Notes: a model not told the origin generated them from the sequence alone. Positions 1 to 8,772 are shown, counted from the first letter of the stretch. The stretch is 64,000 bases of DNA from Anaerovirgula multivorans (GCF_900188145.1 NZ_FZOJ01000003.1:1-64000), one strand, 5' to 3'. Program-made: numbers and translations.

Positions 1-147
1 AAATGTCATGCCATACTTTTCGCTAAACGAATTAACCTCATTCAAAACCTCGTCAATCTCGTTATTTTCTTGAGCAAATGCAAAACTCGGAACCAGCATT
101 GCTAAAATAAGTATCATGCACAAACTACTTTTTCTAAATGTTTTCAA
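1..147 (-). CDS. Secreted protein, N-terminal part (cut by window edge)
   Basis: The first 49 codons of a gene that runs off the left edge. A TTG start at 147-145 is preceded by AAGGAGGA (165-158) at 10-nt spacing. The translation starts with a basic stretch and a hydrophobic core and ends in a plausible signal-peptidase I site (PSFAFAQ, cleavage near residue 25), followed by an acidic, helix-like segment. It is exported or cell-wall associated. The function cannot be read from this fragment. Confidence 0.6.
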   Translation of the reverse strand, partial: MKTFRKSSLCMILILAMLVPSFAFAQENNEIDEVLNEVNSFSEKYGMTF

Positions 148-310
148 TATAATTTTGTCCTCCTTGTTTTAATATAATAAAATATACTAACCTCTTATCC
201 ATTATACATGTAATATAATGAGAAAAATGTAAAAAAATGTAGTAAATGTAAAATAATATTTGAAAAAATACTAATCATGACGACGGGTACTCTCATATGA
301 ATTTAGGGTA

Positions 311-430
311 ATGGGAGTAAACAACAATAGAGTGGATGTATGCTACAATGTTCAAACGGCAGTCGATAGTAAACATAGTTTAATCGTAGCTTGTGACATT
401 ATAAACAATCCGACGGACCATGGTCAGTAA
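311..430 (+). pseudogene. IS1182-type transposase fragment
   Basis: A 39-codon open stretch contains CYNVQTAVDSKHSLIVACDI followed by NNPTDHGQ. This resembles the block around the second catalytic Asp of IS1182-family DDE transposases. The full protein would be about 450-550 residues, so over 90% is missing and no terminal inverted repeats are visible. The family call comes from motif resemblance only. Confidence 0.6.
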
Positions 431-515
431 GTAAAATGAGTAAGCAAGCAAATAAAATATTCTCCTACTGCTTAACGTGGGGGAAAAGTAATATTTATTT
501 ACAATTGGCTCCTTA

Positions 516-890
516 ATGTGGGATAAGACGTCAATGTTGGCGGTACCCCTAACAGATGTAGATTTTCAATACTGTCAAATCAGGGTTGAAGAAGGTAAGG
601 GAGATAAGGATCGTATGGTTCCATTCCCAGTGAAATTTAAAGAGATGTTGACCATGCACTGTGACAACATGAAAAAAATACACGCAGTATATCTATTTGA
701 ATCTTCCAGGAAGAAAAAATACACAGAACAGGGAATCTAGAAGATTCTTGCAAGATATTCTGAGCAAGCAGGATTAAAGTAAACCATATCGCCTCATAAG
801 TTCCGACATTTTCTATTTACCTGGCTTAAAAAGCAAGGCATTGATGATGCTTTAATTCAACCTTACTCTGGTCATGATAAAAGAATATGA
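516..890 (+). pseudogene. Tyrosine recombinase (integrase) remnant
   Basis: Residues LTDVDFQ...VEEGKGDKDRMVPFP match the strand-turn region carrying the catalytic Lys of phage/XerC-type recombinases. The same frame continues through TAG (738) and TAA stops into [12 protein letters not shown], which carries the HxxR box, and then YSGHD, which carries the second His. The N-terminal core-binding domain, the first Arg and the catalytic Tyr are missing. It is dead and unrelated in position to the intact integrase at 8867. Confidence 0.75.
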
Positions 891-985
891 AAAGGTCATT
901 AATCAGTTTCCTATATAAATTTCAAGACTTCTTCAAAGAATTACAGTTTGAATGGAAAAGGAGCATACATTTTTTAGTATGCTCC

Positions 986-1393
986 TTATTGCTTTTCAAT
1001 ACCTAGATATTCCTTCAATGCGTTTTGAAGAATATGTGAAAAATTTACTTTATTTTCTTCTGCCACATCGTTCAACCATTTAGGGATGGTCAGTGTTTTC
1101 TTAACAGCCTTATTCATCATATAATCTCTGACAGGAATCATCCAAATATCAACAAGGACAATAGTTTGAGTCTGCTCAAGCTTTATATTTCTAATTTCAC
1201 TTGCTATTGGAATATCTTCGCCATCTTCTTCAAGACCATACATATTCAACTCTAGGGCTTCCTTTGCATTTTTCAAAGCTTCTTCGGTAGTATTTCCACA
1301 AGTTAAACATCCTGGAATATCAGGGAACTCTACAGAAATTCCATCATTATCATAGGTGAAAATAGCTGGATAAATATAGCGATCTTTTTTCAT
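986..1393 (-). CDS. hicB: HicB-family antitoxin
   Basis: A 135-residue protein. Residues 1-65 form the partly degraded RNase H-like HicB fold (YPAIFTYDNDGISVEFPDIPGC, then TTEEALKNAKEAL), which neutralises the HicA mRNA interferase. The C-terminal 40 residues (TIPKWLNDVAEENKVNFSHIL) look like a ribbon-helix-helix or HTH DNA-binding part for autorepression. It lies 54 bp downstream of hicA on the same strand, the usual toxin-first order. Length is normal for HicB proteins with a DNA-binding tail. Confidence 0.88.
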   Translation of the reverse strand: MKKDRYIYPAIFTYDNDGISVEFPDIPGCLTCGNTTEEALKNAKEALELNMYGLEEDGEDIPIASEIRNIKLEQTQTIVLVDIWMIPVRDYMMNKAVKKTLTIPKWLNDVAEENKVNFSHILQNALKEYLGIEKQ

Positions 1394-1447
1394 GAAATTA
1401 TTCTCCTTTCCAATTAATGATTTATAGATCTAGGGAGGTGCAGGAAT

Positions 1448-1645
1448 CTATTCAATTTCAATTCCTGCTTGTTTAAATATACTTTTAACAGTTTTAACTG
1501 GTATATTCTTCTTTGGGTGTGGAACTGTTATTGCTCCTTTTTTACTATTATGTTTAAACTGATGATGGTCATCCTTTACTCTCGCTATATACCAACCATT
1601 GTGTTCAAGTATCTTGATTATTTCTCTTGATGAATAAGATTTCAT
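1448..1645 (-). CDS. hicA: HicA-family mRNA interferase toxin
   Basis: A 65-residue dsRBD-like toxin that cleaves mRNA during translation. It has the family pattern SSREIIKILEHNGW near the N-terminus and the catalytic His in DDHHQFKH (residues 26-33), followed by ITVPHPKKNIP. The ATG at 1645 is preceded by AGAGGAGATAATA. Length and the adjacent hicB make the call secure. Nothing suggests inactivation, so the pair looks functional. Confidence 0.9.
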   Translation of the reverse strand: MKSYSSREIIKILEHNGWYIARVKDDHHQFKHNSKKGAITVPHPKKNIPVKTVKSIFKQAGIEIE

Positions 1646-1953
1646 TATTATCTCCTCTCTTAATTATATTATAATACGTGTAATTATACGTGTAAAGCGT
1701 TTTTATAAAAAATCTTAAATTATTTCTACCTGTTCTTCAATTGATATTCATGTAACTTCCACTGTGTCTTCATTATATTTCTGCTAAAAGGGGTAGAAGC
1801 TGTCATTATCTATACTCTAAGAGAATATTTACAGTATTTCCAATAGCATTCACGTTATTTATATATAAACAATGTGGATGTTTATATTTTTATAGGTAAC
1901 TACTTTCAACATAAACGGGTAAAAGTGGAAGTAATGTTTTGGGAAAATTATTG

Positions 1954-2028
1954 GGACTAGAAAATAGGTAGAATGGAAATACTTTCTCCACTTCTATTTT
2001 CATGCCTATTAATGTTTGTTTTTAGTCC
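1954..2028. repeat. Imperfect palindrome in a gene-free stretch
   Basis: The stretch 1646-2177 holds no convincing gene. Inside it GGACTA (1954-1959) and AAAATAGG pair with CCTATT and TAGTCC (2023-2028), with TCTATTTTC further in. The result is an imperfect hairpin of about 75 nt. A second short inverted pair, TTCCACT/AGTGGAA, lies to its left. It could be a decayed MITE; no target duplication was identified. Confidence 0.35.
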
Positions 2029-2177
2029 TTAGAAAATAGCATAATTTACATATTAGGTAAAGTAGATGATATGATATAATAAAATAAAGTAATTCTCATT
2101 TGTAGGATTTTGCGAAGAAAAAATATTAAGTTGATTTAAATCTACTACTATGCTAGAATGGATATGTAAGTTGCAAC

Positions 2178-2205
2178 TTGTAAATTACGAAAAAGTTTAT
2201 ATAAT
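2178..2205 (+). promoter_or_regulatory. Promoter for the guanidine riboswitch transcript
   Basis: TTGTAA (2178-2183) and TATAAT (2200-2205) are separated by 16 bp, placing the transcript start just upstream of the riboswitch aptamer. Confidence 0.6.
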
Positions 2206-2211
2206 TTAGTT

Positions 2212-2328
2212 TTCTAGGGTTCCGCAGTTTATAACTGGCAGGTCCGAGAGAAAACACACAGCAGACTGTGTACACGGAAGGATAAAAGCCTGGGAGATAT
2301 TTTTATAATATTTCTTTAGGCTTTTTTT
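2212..2328 (+). promoter_or_regulatory. Guanidine-I (ykkC-type) riboswitch with terminator
   Basis: Conserved ykkC blocks appear in order: CTAGGGTTCCGC (2214-2225), GGTCCGAGAG, ACACGGAAGGATAAAAGCC and TGGGAGA. The 3' part AAAGCCT (2285-2291) can instead pair with AGGCTTTTTTT (2318-2328), giving an intrinsic terminator that ligand binding should prevent. The class senses guanidinium and usually controls exporters or carboxylases. Immediately downstream is an exporter remnant, which supports guanidine over the ppGpp and PRPP sister variants of ykkC. Confidence 0.88.
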
Positions 2329-2344
2329 ATTTTATTTAATAGGA

Positions 2345-2541
2345 ATGATTGCAAGTTTTTATTTTTTATCATTGTCTTACCAATAGGTACTGCATATGCA
2401 ATTTGGACAGGAATAGGCACTATTGGTACAGTATTGCTAGGTATTATTTTGTTTAAAGAACCTATTAATATCATGCGTATAGTTTGTATAGTATCCATAG
2501 TTAGTGGAATCATTGGTTTGAAATTAATATCAATTGAGTAA
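2345..2541 (+). pseudogene. Guanidinium exporter (SMR family, Gdx/SugE type), broken
   Basis: The C-terminal two thirds of a small multidrug resistance protein. Frame 1 reads MIASFYFLSLS from 2345. After a frameshift near 2380 a second frame reads LPIGTAYAIWTGIGTIGTVL and continues to a normal C-terminus (stop 2539-2541). SMR proteins are about 105 residues; the first helix with the essential Glu is missing and a short deletion caused the shift. No working pump can be made, yet the promoter and riboswitch remain intact. Confidence 0.8.
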
Positions 2542-2585
2542 TCATTGATGCTAATTAAAAAATAACTAATTTAGGAGGTATTTTA

Positions 2586-3293
2586 ATGAAAAACTTTATT
2601 ATTGAGGATGATTTTTGGAGCGTATTCCCTAATGCAAAGATTGGAGTTGTTATTTGTCATAGTATAGATAATTCAATAAAAGATAAAGAACAATATAATG
2701 AAATGCTTTTAAAGGCAGAACAAGAAGCGTTAAATTATTTACAGGATTCAGAATTTAGCAATAATGAGGTAATAAAAACATGGAGAGAAGCATTTCAAAA
2801 ATTTAAAACAAAAAAAGGTGCAAGGTCTTCAATTGAAGCATTACTAAAACGAGTTTATAATGGAAATCATATAGGAACTATTAACCCTCTGGTAGATATT
2901 TATAATTCTATTTCGTTAAGATATGCATTGCCTTGCGGTGGTGAGGATATAGATAAATTTGTTGGCGATATTAGATTGACGAAGGCCGTTGGAAATGAGA
3001 ATTTTGTTACATTAGGAACGAATGAAAATGCACCACCATATGAAGGTGAAATAGTATATAAAGATAATGCAGGAGCAATTTGCAGGTGTTGGAATTGGCG
3101 CGAATCAGTAAGAACAATGCTCACTAAAAATACAAAGAATGCTTTTTTGTGCATTGAATTAATCGATGAAAGAAGATTAAAAGAGTTTGAGAATGCTTTA
3201 AGAGATTTAGCAAAAACAGTACAGGATAATCTAGGTGGAACACATAAGATATCAATTCTTGATATTAATAATAAAGTAGTATCAATAAAATAA
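2586..3293 (+). CDS. B3/B4 domain protein (PheRS beta-like, COG3382)
   Basis: A 235-residue soluble protein with the B3/B4 domain also found in the phenylalanyl-tRNA synthetase beta chain, where it takes part in editing mischarged tRNA. Recognisable stretches are SSIEALLKRV, NPLVDIYNSISLRYALPCGG and GEIVYKDNAGAICRCWNWRES. Freestanding members are widespread in Firmicutes; their role as trans-editing factors is only presumed. It follows AGGAGG at about 5 nt. With the exporter gone it is the first intact gene after the guanidine riboswitch and could be read through from it. Confidence 0.8.
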   Translation: MKNFIIEDDFWSVFPNAKIGVVICHSIDNSIKDKEQYNEMLLKAEQEALNYLQDSEFSNNEVIKTWREAFQKFKTKKGARSSIEALLKRVYNGNHIGTINPLVDIYNSISLRYALPCGGEDIDKFVGDIRLTKAVGNENFVTLGTNENAPPYEGEIVYKDNAGAICRCWNWRESVRTMLTKNTKNAFLCIELIDERRLKEFENALRDLAKTVQDNLGGTHKISILDINNKVVSIK

Positions 3294-3311
3294 TTTGAGG
3301 AGGATAAGGTG

Positions 3312-3381
3312 ATGAGTAGTTTCACTTATAAAGATATTTATATTGAAGATGGAAGAAGGGTGCTGGAAGTTAATATACTTC
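3312..3381 (+). pseudogene. 5' stub of an interrupted gene
   Basis: An ATG at 3312 with AGGAGG upstream starts SSFTYKDIYIEDGRRVLEVN and then ILP. At about 3381 the sequence becomes antisense to the group II intron reverse transcriptase and the frame soon stops (TGA near 3455). The start resembles N-termini of some radical SAM proteins (a guess). It seems to have been the second gene of an operon with the B3/B4 gene, cut by the intron-derived insertion. Confidence 0.4.
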
Positions 3382-3384
3382 CGG

Positions 3385-3747
3385 TTGCTGTGAATGATTG
3401 GGTCGATATCCATAGCTTGATGGATGAAAGGTTTTATCAAAAATTGGCTCAATGACATTCACAATGGCTTGCTGAACTACCCTATCCTTTACCGTAGGAA
3501 TTCCAAGAAGTCTAATACCACCATCAGGCTTCTCTATTTCCGTTCTTCTTACAGGACTAGGCTTATACGTGTTAGTCTTCAGTCTTTCATGAAGAAACTC
3601 AATATTCATTTCTAGCTTGTAGGCAAAATTCGAGACAGTCTCTCCATCTATTCCAGGAGCTCCATTGTTTCTCTTTACCCGCTTAAAAGCTAACTCTAAA
3701 TTTTCTTTTCGATAGATTTTATCGATAAAGCTGTACCATTTCTTCAT
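3385..3747 (-). pseudogene. Group II intron reverse transcriptase/maturase, N-terminal fragment
   Basis: Residues include NNGAPGIDGETVSNF, PVRRTEIEKPDGGIRLLGIP, VVQQAIVNVIEPIFD and SSYGYRPNHSQ. These are RT motifs 0 to 2 of LtrA-type proteins. The ATG at 3747 has AAAGGAGGAAAGTC upstream. Only about 120 of the usual 420-600 residues remain: the catalytic YADD box, maturase domain and intron 3' end are missing. Reading stops where the stub gene at 3312 begins. About 300 bp upstream (3750-4070) looks like intron RNA, but its boundary could not be fixed. Confidence 0.8.
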
Positions 3748-4068
3748 GACTTTCCTCCTTTGTTGCTGCATCCTCCAGTATTTCTTTCTTAGGCTATATA
3801 TTCTTCCTTAGGGTTGCTTGACGTTTCTAGCTCTATGGCAATCTTATCTTCACTTTCCTAATTACTTCATATTCGTGTCGTCGAGATAGCTCGCAAGTTA
3901 TTTTATGCCAGCCATTCGTACCTTTGGACATTCCAGCCTTCTTTTAACACCTTCACCCTTGATTAAAACCCCTATAGACACACTTTGAAATCTCTTCCGC
4001 CCTTCGCATCTACCTTAGGCTTTTGACCTAAGATAGCCACATCGACTATGCGATGTGTCACCTATACT

Positions 4069-4137
4069 TTACCCTCCGGTATACTGTATGATCATAGCTT
4101 GGTCACTTATAATTTGCTCTAAAGACGGATAAATCAT
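4069..4137 (-). pseudogene. Toxin gene start, truncated
   Basis: An ATG at 4137-4135 overlaps the antitoxin stop as ATGA, the normal coupling in toxin-antitoxin operons. The frame reads MIYPSLEQIISDQAMI and ends after 22 codons where intron-like sequence begins. The first residues resemble starts of Doc/Fic-type toxins, but the evidence is thin. No toxin can be made. Confidence 0.45.
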
Positions 4138-4382
4138 TTCGCAAGCTCCTTATAAGCTTCAAAGTTTTTTAACAACATTTTTTTACTTACTTCTTCCCAA
4201 GCTGTTTCTTCTTCATTATTTTCTTCTGTTTGGGCAATTTCCTCAAAATCTATAACAAGATACTTTGGTTTATTTTGTTTTAAAATAATAACCATTTTTT
4301 CTTCGTCAACAATTTTAGCAACTTTTGAGAAGTTTTGATTAGCTTCTGTAATACTAACTTGTCTTTTGGGATTGATTAACAT
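4134..4382 (-). CDS. Phd/YefM-type antitoxin, orphan
   Basis: An 82-residue protein with the Phd/YefM DNA-binding start (RQVSITEANQNFSKVAKIVDEE, then ILKQNKPKYLVIDFEE) and an acidic tail that would wrap the toxin. Start chosen at 4382 because AGGAGG lies 8 nt before it; the upstream in-frame GTG is inside that ribosome site. The family acts as repressor and toxin neutraliser. Its partner is cut off right after the overlapping start codon, so this antitoxin now stands alone. Confidence 0.75.
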   Translation of the reverse strand: MLINPKRQVSITEANQNFSKVAKIVDEEKMVIILKQNKPKYLVIDFEEIAQTEENNEEETAWEEVSKKMLLKNFEAYKELAK

Positions 4383-4568
4383 TTTTAACACCTCCTATAT
4401 TCTATATTATAGCATAAAAATAGGAGAAATTATACCTATATTATTTAATATTCTTAACGTGTGATTTGTCAATGTTGGTGAGACCCCAAATTATGAAATT
4501 CTTATTTTCTATACTTTAAGATGATGGGATGCTCACATTCCCTTATAAAATGATAAATTCACTAAGGA

Positions 4569-4612
4569 AAAGCAGCAAAGAAAAAGCAATATTGCCTGTT
4601 CTTTGCTGCTTT
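4569..4612. terminator. Hairpin, probable terminator
   Basis: AAAGCAGCAAAG (4569-4580) pairs perfectly with CTTTGCTGCTTT (4601-4612). It lies in the gene-poor stretch 4383-4733, which otherwise shows nothing. Confidence 0.5.
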
Positions 4613-4733
4613 ATAAAATATGGATACTGGGAAGTTAGTATTACTAAATTCAATCTTCGATCATGAAAACTTACTGATGTATTTGATTTTTTTCTTTCTT
4701 TTTTTTAAGTTCTTTTTGTATACCGAACATTAC

Positions 4734-5367
4734 CCTAGGTCAAAGGATTCTTTATCTAAACTAGTAGCCAATTTATGAAGTTTAATCCCTAATCTTTCAT
4801 GACCTTTTGGATAATAACTCTGTTGGTTCTAAGTGCTCCAATATAACTCTAACCAGCCTCCTTTGAGGCCATAAAAATGGCTTTGCAACTATACCAACTA
4901 TCACATAATACAAAACCCCTATTAATAGATTTAGATAAAGAAGAAATTAAATTTGTAGCAATATCTATCTTACTCATTTTCTCTTTATCATAGATTTTTA
5001 TAGCATAAGGTAAAACTAAACCATCACATGAAAGCAAAGCTACAACTAATTGATGACCATATACAGTCTTTCTTTTTAAATGTGAATTATGAAAAGAACA
5101 TTTTTCAATAATATTTTTAGCCTTTGACGAGAGCTTAGTTTTTTCAGAGATTGTATCATCAATAATCATGTATATAGGTTTATTCGTTTTCTTTGATTTG
5201 TTCCAAATAAGCTCTATAGTTGCTGATTCTAAAGAGTTCATCAATAGTTCTTCCTTCCATTTGCTTTGGGAGAAAAACCTTGAAATACTAGTTCTATGCC
5301 TAGGAGAAGTAAGTTCTGCTATGTCAGATATTTTCCCGTTGTATCCTTTTAAAATCATGGCATTCAT
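4734..5367 (-). pseudogene. IS4/IS701-like DDE transposase, decayed
   Basis: The open part (5367 to 4849) reads MILKGYNGKISDIAELTS, IYMIIDDTISEKTK with the first catalytic Asp, and GFVLCDSWYSC with the second. A TAG at 4849 and then a frameshift break it. The other frame continues YPKGHERLGIKLHKLATSL to about 4734. Upstream of 5367 the frame also has no start (residues PQLKHRENT continue in frame to a stop), so the N-terminus is damaged as well. The third acidic residue and terminal repeats were not found. Confidence 0.7.
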
Positions 5368-5648
5368 GGTATTTTCTCGGTGTTTGAGTTGAGGTTTGGA
5401 TTAGATATAGATCAAATTTTAACTTTTTAAAAAAATTGTATATGGACAGTTCATTTGATATAATTGAGTTCTGAAACATTTATGCATATCTCCTTGTTAT
5501 GTTTTTGTGTGAGAACTTAATTATAACAGGATTTTGTATAAATGTTTTTTTGTTTTATTCAACTGTAAAATTTTCGAAGCTTTTTTGCACTATTATAGAT
5601 GTAAAGTTAAAATAGTCTATAATTTCCTATTGGTTATAATTAATAAAA

Positions 5649-5680
5649 AACAAAGCTACCTTTAACCAGATAGCTTTGTT
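5649..5680 (-). terminator. Terminator after ftsH
   Basis: AACAAAGCTA and TAGCTTTGTT pair at 5649-5658 and 5671-5680, with T-rich flanks on both sides. It sits just beyond the ftsH stop. The rest of 5368-5648 shows no gene. Confidence 0.7.
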
Positions 5681-5685
5681 TTATT

Positions 5686-7470
5686 TTATATATAGGATTT
5701 TGACGTATACATTTCCAATATATTATTAATATCTATTTCATTTAATGTTTCTTTTTCAATAAGCTTTTCAGCAATTGCTTCTATTAACTCGATGTGTTGA
5801 TTCATTAGCTCTTTTGTTTCCACATACAATTTTTTCATTTCTACATTACAAATTTCTGCTAATTTCTGATCAATACCACCAGATTGACCTAGTAGTATAT
5901 CATAGTTAATCATTCCTACTTCTTCACTCATACCAAATTGTTTTGTCATCGCCATCATAATTTCAGTAGCTTTTTGAATATCATTACTCGCTCCAGTTGT
6001 TATGTTTTCTTCTCCAAACACAAGCTCTTCAACTACTCTACCAGCTAGAGCAACCTTTATATTGTTTAACATGCCCTTCTTTCTATGGTACATGCTATCT
6101 GGAGGAATATTCATACTAAATCCTCCTGTCCCTTTAGTACTTGGTATAATCGTTACCTTTGTAACCCTATTTTCAGGACATAGTAACTTGGTTGCTATAG
6201 CATGTCCGGCCTCATGATATGCTGTAACCTTCTTATCTATTTCTTTAATATTACTTCTATCTTTTTTCTCTTCTCCAGCAATCACGGTATAGAAGGCTTT
6301 ATCTATATGTTTTTCTGAAATATACTGTGCATTTTCTCTAGCAGCATAGATAGCCGCTTCATTCATTAGGTTTTCTAGCTTAGCTCCACTAAAGTACACA
6401 GTTTGATGGGCTATTCTTTCTATACTAATAGCACTTGCCATAGGTCTATTCTTTGTATACAGCTTCAAAATATCTTGTCTAGCCTTTAAATCAGGCAAGC
6501 CTACCTCTATTTGCCTATCAAAACGACCAGGTCTTAATAGGGCTTCATCTAATATGTCCAATCTATTCGTGGCTGCCATTACTACAATACCTTCGCTTCC
6601 TTTAAAGCCTGACATTTCTGTTAGTAATGCATTTAATGTTCTATCAGATTCATCACTACCTCCGAAACCACCTCTGTCACGTTTTTTTCCTATTGCATCT
6701 ATTTCATCGATAAAAATAACGCATTTACCCTTTTCTCCAGCTTTTTTAAATAGATTTCTAATTCTACCGGCCCCTAAGCCTGCATAAACCTGAACGAAAT
6801 CCGAACCGGAAACCGCTAGAAAATCTACACCTGCTTCACTTGCTAAAGCCTTAGCCATTAAGGTTTTACCAGTACCAGGAGGTCCGTATAAAATAACACC
6901 CTTTGGCATTCTTGCTCCATATCGCTGATACTTTTCTGGATTTTTAAGAAAGTCCACCAGCTCCATTACATTTTCCTTTGCCTCTTCATTACCAGCAATA
7001 TTGGAAAAAGTAATGCTTGATTGTTTTTGAGTAGAAAACTCTACAGTAGACATCTTATCGTATTCTTTAGAAGCTTGTCTTGAAGTCTGCTTTGAAAGAT
7101 AGTAGGCTCCTCCTGCAAATGCTGCAATAAGAACTATAAAAATGATAATTTGTCCAACTGATTGTTGTTCTCCTACTTCATTAACTTCGATATTTTCCAT
7201 TAATAATGTTTCTTTCAGATTATCTGTTCTTGGATGGTCTGTAATGAAGCTTTGTCCATTTTCAAACTCTCCCTTTAATTTTGCATCATCAGACAAAAAT
7301 ACCTTATGGATTTGTTTCGCTTCAATGCTTTCTAAAAACTCTCCATAGGATAATTCAATTGGCTTTTCTGAGTAGAAGTATTGTCTATAAATCCCTATCG
7401 TTGCAATAGACACAACTAAAATGATTAAGCTTATAACTAATACAATTTTTCTATTCATTAATTTTTTCAT
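5686..7470 (-). CDS. ftsH: FtsH-type ATP-dependent zinc metalloprotease
   Basis: A 594-residue membrane-anchored AAA protease that extracts and degrades membrane and short-lived soluble proteins as a hexamer. Membrane segments lie at about 8-28 and 107-124 around an external loop. The AAA domain has Walker A GPPGTGKT (196-203), Walker B FIDEID (253-258) and the second region of homology ending RPGRFDR (313-319). The zinc site HEAGH is at 419-423. It is shorter than the usual 600-700-residue housekeeping FtsH, so it may be a second copy. Start: ATG at 7470 after AGGAGG. Confidence 0.95.
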   Translation of the reverse strand: MKKLMNRKIVLVISLIILVVSIATIGIYRQYFYSEKPIELSYGEFLESIEAKQIHKVFLSDDAKLKGEFENGQSFITDHPRTDNLKETLLMENIEVNEVGEQQSVGQIIIFIVLIAAFAGGAYYLSKQTSRQASKEYDKMSTVEFSTQKQSSITFSNIAGNEEAKENVMELVDFLKNPEKYQRYGARMPKGVILYGPPGTGKTLMAKALASEAGVDFLAVSGSDFVQVYAGLGAGRIRNLFKKAGEKGKCVIFIDEIDAIGKKRDRGGFGGSDESDRTLNALLTEMSGFKGSEGIVVMAATNRLDILDEALLRPGRFDRQIEVGLPDLKARQDILKLYTKNRPMASAISIERIAHQTVYFSGAKLENLMNEAAIYAARENAQYISEKHIDKAFYTVIAGEEKKDRSNIKEIDKKVTAYHEAGHAIATKLLCPENRVTKVTIIPSTKGTGGFSMNIPPDSMYHRKKGMLNNIKVALAGRVVEELVFGEENITTGASNDIQKATEIMMAMTKQFGMSEEVGMINYDILLGQSGGIDQKLAEICNVEMKKLYVETKELMNQHIELIEAIAEKLIEKETLNEIDINNILEMYTSKSYI

Positions 7471-7602
7471 AATGATAACCTCCTATTTATATACTAAAAA
7501 AATTGTATGTAACGGGAGGTTTACATAATATTATAACATACATGTAAAAAAAAGAAAAGTATCTGGCGCAAAAAAAGATACTAACAGTTTGCCAGTACCC
7601 TT

Positions 7603-7962
7603 CTACATTTCAAAATTTTTCTTTATTTCATCCTCAGTTTTCTGAGATATTTCCTTTTCTAATTCCTTCATCATCCTTATTTTTGTCTTGCTAGTCAATA
7701 TTTCATAGTTGCCCATAGCAGCTGCCGCTACCATAAAAGAATTTAGAAAATCTAGATAGACGGATTTCATTGTAATACTACCGAAAACAAGCTCACTTGT
7801 AAACATAATAGATACGACTACCAATAGCGTAATTATTTTCTTATCTAGATAATCTGGAGTATAGTCTTTAATAAAATGAGTAATAATATTTGTAGCTAAA
7901 ACCGCGCCAGTAAAAGTCATCAGAAAGTCCCCAGTAATTAAATCAAATCCCTCAGATACCAT
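7603..7962 (-). CDS. Holin-like membrane protein
   Basis: A 119-residue protein with about three membrane segments (around residues 15-30, 43-60 and 68-85) and a charged, Lys/Glu-rich C-terminal tail. The layout, with a short N-terminus and cationic tail, is holin-like, but the sequence family is not recognised with certainty. The ATG at 7962 follows AAAGGGGG. It lies 132 bp upstream of ftsH on the same strand. It may be a phage leftover or part of an export function. Confidence 0.45.
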   Translation of the reverse strand: MVSEGFDLITGDFLMTFTGAVLATNIITHFIKDYTPDYLDKKIITLLVVVSIMFTSELVFGSITMKSVYLDFLNSFMVAAAAMGNYEILTSKTKIRMMKELEKEISQKTEDEIKKNFEM

Positions 7963-8021
7963 ATTCTTCCCCCTTTACTTATAACAATATGATATCCTCG
8001 GGTTTTGTTGATTCTCAACTG

Positions 8022-8216
8022 CTAACTTTCTTTTTTATTTTTTAAATACTGTAAAAAGTTTAGCTTTGTCTTTGCATGTTGTTGATACTGTTCATCATCA
8101 ATAATACCTTGATCTTTATATTTCTGTAATAGACTAATAAATTGTATAGATAAGTCCTTCAAGTCAAATTCTATATCCCTTAAATCTTCCTTTTTGTAAT
8201 GTGTTCCCTTATTCAC
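8022..8216 (-). CDS. Small helical protein of unknown function
   Basis: A 64-residue soluble, charged protein with a GTG start at 8216 behind GGGAGG (10 nt). The C-terminal half (LQKYKDQGIIDDEQYQQHAKTKL) resembles the short SHOCT-like helical tail seen on many small bacterial proteins. It is 59 bp upstream of the holin-like gene on the same strand, so the two probably share a transcript. Confidence 0.5.
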   Translation of the reverse strand: MNKGTHYKKEDLRDIEFDLKDLSIQFISLLQKYKDQGIIDDEQYQQHAKTKLNFLQYLKNKKES

Positions 8217-8250
8217 TTACTATCGCCTCCCGATTTGTACTACTGTATAA

Positions 8251-8370
8251 ACATATGCCTTTAGACGCAATTTTTAATATATACGATCTATGGTTTCGTC
8301 CTTAATCAAAAGACATAGCCAAGGACTGCAAACGTAACCCTTAATATATTAAAATTTATAAGCATATATC
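8251..8370. repeat. Dispersed structured repeat, copy A
   Basis: TTTTAATATAT (8272-8282) pairs with ATATATTAAAA (8344-8354); an outer pair is ATATGC (8253-8258) with GCATAT (8362-8367). The inner part has GTCCTT...AAGGAC and shares GGTTTCG and CTGCAAA with copies B (22 kb) and C (29.7 kb). No gene lies in 8217-8696. Confidence 0.6.
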
Positions 8371-8696
8371 TATAGGTATGTAACAATAATAAAGTCTAAT
8401 GTAATCTAACAACTCATTAAAACTAGGCTAAGAGTAACACTACTCAATATAATAAATATATATGACAACTACAGTCTAATAATTTCTATTAATCTTTTCA
8501 ATATCTATATTCTATAAATTAAATGGAAATCCTTTAAAAATTTTTAGAAATCGTTAGTTATATTTCGGAATTTTTAGACATTTTGCAATAAAATTTTAAT
8601 TGTATCGAATGTTCTGTTTATTTTACAATCTATCTCGTTTCCTAAGGACAAAAATTATTTACAAATACAGACTTTTATAGTATACTTATTTTGCAT

Positions 8697-8772
8697 GGGG
8701 GTATGGCGCAGTTGGGAGCGCGCTTGACTGGCAGTCAAGAGGTCAGGGGTTCAAGTCCCCTTATCTCCACCA
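8697..8772 (+). tRNA. tRNA-Ala (GGC)
   Basis: A 76-nt cloverleaf with encoded CCA. Acceptor arm GGGGGTA pairs with TATCTCC and includes the G3-U70 wobble pair that identifies alanine tRNAs. The anticodon arm CTTGA/TCAAG holds loop CTGGCAG with anticodon GGC; the T arm has GGTTCAAGTCC. It is intact, and its 3' half is the left copy of the inovirus attachment site. Confidence 0.95.

Noticed and set aside
516..890. Functional integrase for a nearby element
   Set aside because: Two in-frame stops, missing N-terminal domain, first catalytic Arg and Tyr.
2316..2513. 65-codon minus-strand frame
   Set aside because: Antisense to the guanidinium exporter remnant, whose plus-strand frames carry recognisable SMR motifs.
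2900..3325. 141-codon minus-strand frame
   Set aside because: Antisense to the clear B3/B4 protein gene.
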